Origin: JAXJYR01 sp964593515
GTDB lineage: Bacteria > Bacillota_I > Bacilli_A > Erysipelotrichales > Erysipelotrichaceae
DNA: 6,524 bases
NCBI GenBank assembly: GCA_964593515.1
Contig: CAZQJH010000090.1
Span: 1 to 6,524, forward strand
Direction of reading: 5' to 3'
Part shown: positions 6,134-6,524 of the stretch, piece after piece
How the letters are laid out: each line of letters starts with the position of its first letter
How positions within the stretch are numbered: the first letter of the stretch is position 1
Translations under genes and position numbers: made by a program
Notes under the pieces: model-generated
Database searches by the model: none
The model's input: only the letters and a program-made list of their open reading frames with translations
Told to the model about the DNA's origin: nothing

Positions 6134-6497
6134 TCGTCTCACCTCCTTTGTCTGTTATGATTTGTTCATAATAAATTGCTATTTTAGTTAATAAATATCC
6201 AATTAAAACCATCAAAATATTAAATAGTGGTACTTTGATAGCAATAAAAAAACCTAACCCATATAGCAAATAACGTACTATAAACAAAACAAAAACTAAA
6301 AATTTTGATAAAGATAAATCAAGAATCAAATCACAACTTAAGACAACAAGAGCAAATTCTATTAGACTAATAACTAGTCCTAGCATAAAACCAAATAAAT
6401 AAGTCATATTATGGGTAATTATACCTATAATTAATAATATTATTCCTATCACAATCGATATCTTTAATTGTCTTACTACAATGGCTTTTTCTTCCAT
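6126..6497 (-). CDS. atpI: ATP synthase protein I (AtpI), c-ring assembly factor
   Basis: AtpI is a small membrane protein that is not part of the finished enzyme. In other bacteria it helps assemble the c-ring, and it has also been linked to Mg2+/Ca2+ handling. The 123 residues are strongly hydrophobic with four likely membrane segments at about 12-28, 33-55, 64-87 and 90-108. A short charged N-terminus (MEEKAIVVRQLK) and a charged tail (TDKGGETSD) flank them. GFMLGLVISLIEF (36-48) fits the Gly-containing helix 2 pattern of the family, and R75 lies in the third segment. The assignment rests on length, topology and position as first gene of the operon, because the family is poorly conserved. 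ATG 6497 follows GGAGGG (6501-6506) with only a 3-nt spacer, which is tight. The stop TAA overlaps the atpB start. Confidence 0.88.
   Translation of the reverse strand: MEEKAIVVRQLKISIVIGIILLIIGIITHNMTYLFGFMLGLVISLIEFALVVLSCDLILDLSLSKFLVFVLFIVRYLLYGLGFFIAIKVPLFNILMVLIGYLLTKIAIYYEQIITDKGGETSD
6140..6149 (-). promoter_or_regulatory. Ribosome binding site that decides the atpB start
   Basis: AAAGGAGGTG, a near-perfect anti-16S match, lies inside the 3' end of atpI, followed by a 6-nt spacer (AGACGA) and GTG 6131-6133. The last three bases of the site are themselves an in-frame GTG (6140-6142) that a naive start choice would take. Because the site lies within atpI and its start overlaps the atpI stop, atpB translation is probably coupled to atpI. 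Confidence 0.85.
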
Positions 6498-6524
6498 ATT
6501 CCCTCCAGATTGATTACTTTATCG

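Noticed and set aside
6498..6524. Possible C-terminus of an upstream gene running into atpI
   Set aside because: One frame is open from the window edge through GATAAAGTAATCAATCTG and stops inside atpI at about 6478-6480; another stops at TAA within the first six bases of the edge. With 27 nt visible, neither can be supported as a gene.
1..6524. A previously undescribed system or inserted accessory gene within the operon
   Set aside because: Every gene is a recognised ATP synthase component in the standard order, gaps are at most 18 nt, and no extra reading frame, repeat or mobile element is present.

Overview
This window holds one complete F1Fo ATP synthase operon, entirely on the minus strand, in the order atpI-atpB-atpE-atpF-atpH-atpA-atpG-atpD-atpC. 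On the + strand it reads backwards, from the end of atpC on the left to the start of atpI on the right. Every subunit of the enzyme is present: Fo (a, c, b), F1 (delta, alpha, gamma, beta, epsilon) and the assembly factor AtpI. No phage, transposon, CRISPR array, RNA gene or unknown gene is visible.

The DNA is AT-rich, the Shine-Dalgarno sites are strong (GGAGG type), and the gene order is the usual Firmicutes one. The b-subunit N-terminus and the gamma motif SSLGLCGG remind me of Erysipelotrichia/Mollicutes-related low-GC Firmicutes. That placement is from memory of the families, not a search. All four Trp codons I checked (one each in a, b, alpha and beta) are TGG, and TGA is used as a stop (atpD). 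The standard bacterial code therefore fits better than the Mycoplasma code.

Layout from the transcript's 5' end (right) to its 3' end (left): 6498-6524 is a short leader or the tail of an upstream gene, with no promoter visible. The membrane genes atpI, atpB, atpE and atpF occupy 6497-4647, and the F1 genes atpH, atpA, atpG, atpD and atpC occupy 4647-67. A rho-independent terminator at 42-68 overlaps the atpC stop codon. Spacing is very tight: three junctions overlap (8, 1 and 4 nt) and no gap exceeds 18 nt, which suggests one polycistronic mRNA with translational coupling. Two starts are better placed downstream of the longest open frame: atpB at GTG 6133 and atpA at GTG 4107.

The operon is ordinary in content but has three notable features in the proteins. 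Epsilon is only 88 residues and lacks the whole C-terminal helical (inhibitory) domain. The c subunit carries two membrane glutamates (E25 and E58), resembling the two-carboxylate Na+-type rotor known from Fusobacterium. The glycine ladder of c helix 1 is interrupted by a leucine. I see no evidence of a previously undescribed system. The unusual part is the likely coupling-ion and regulatory properties of this ATP synthase.
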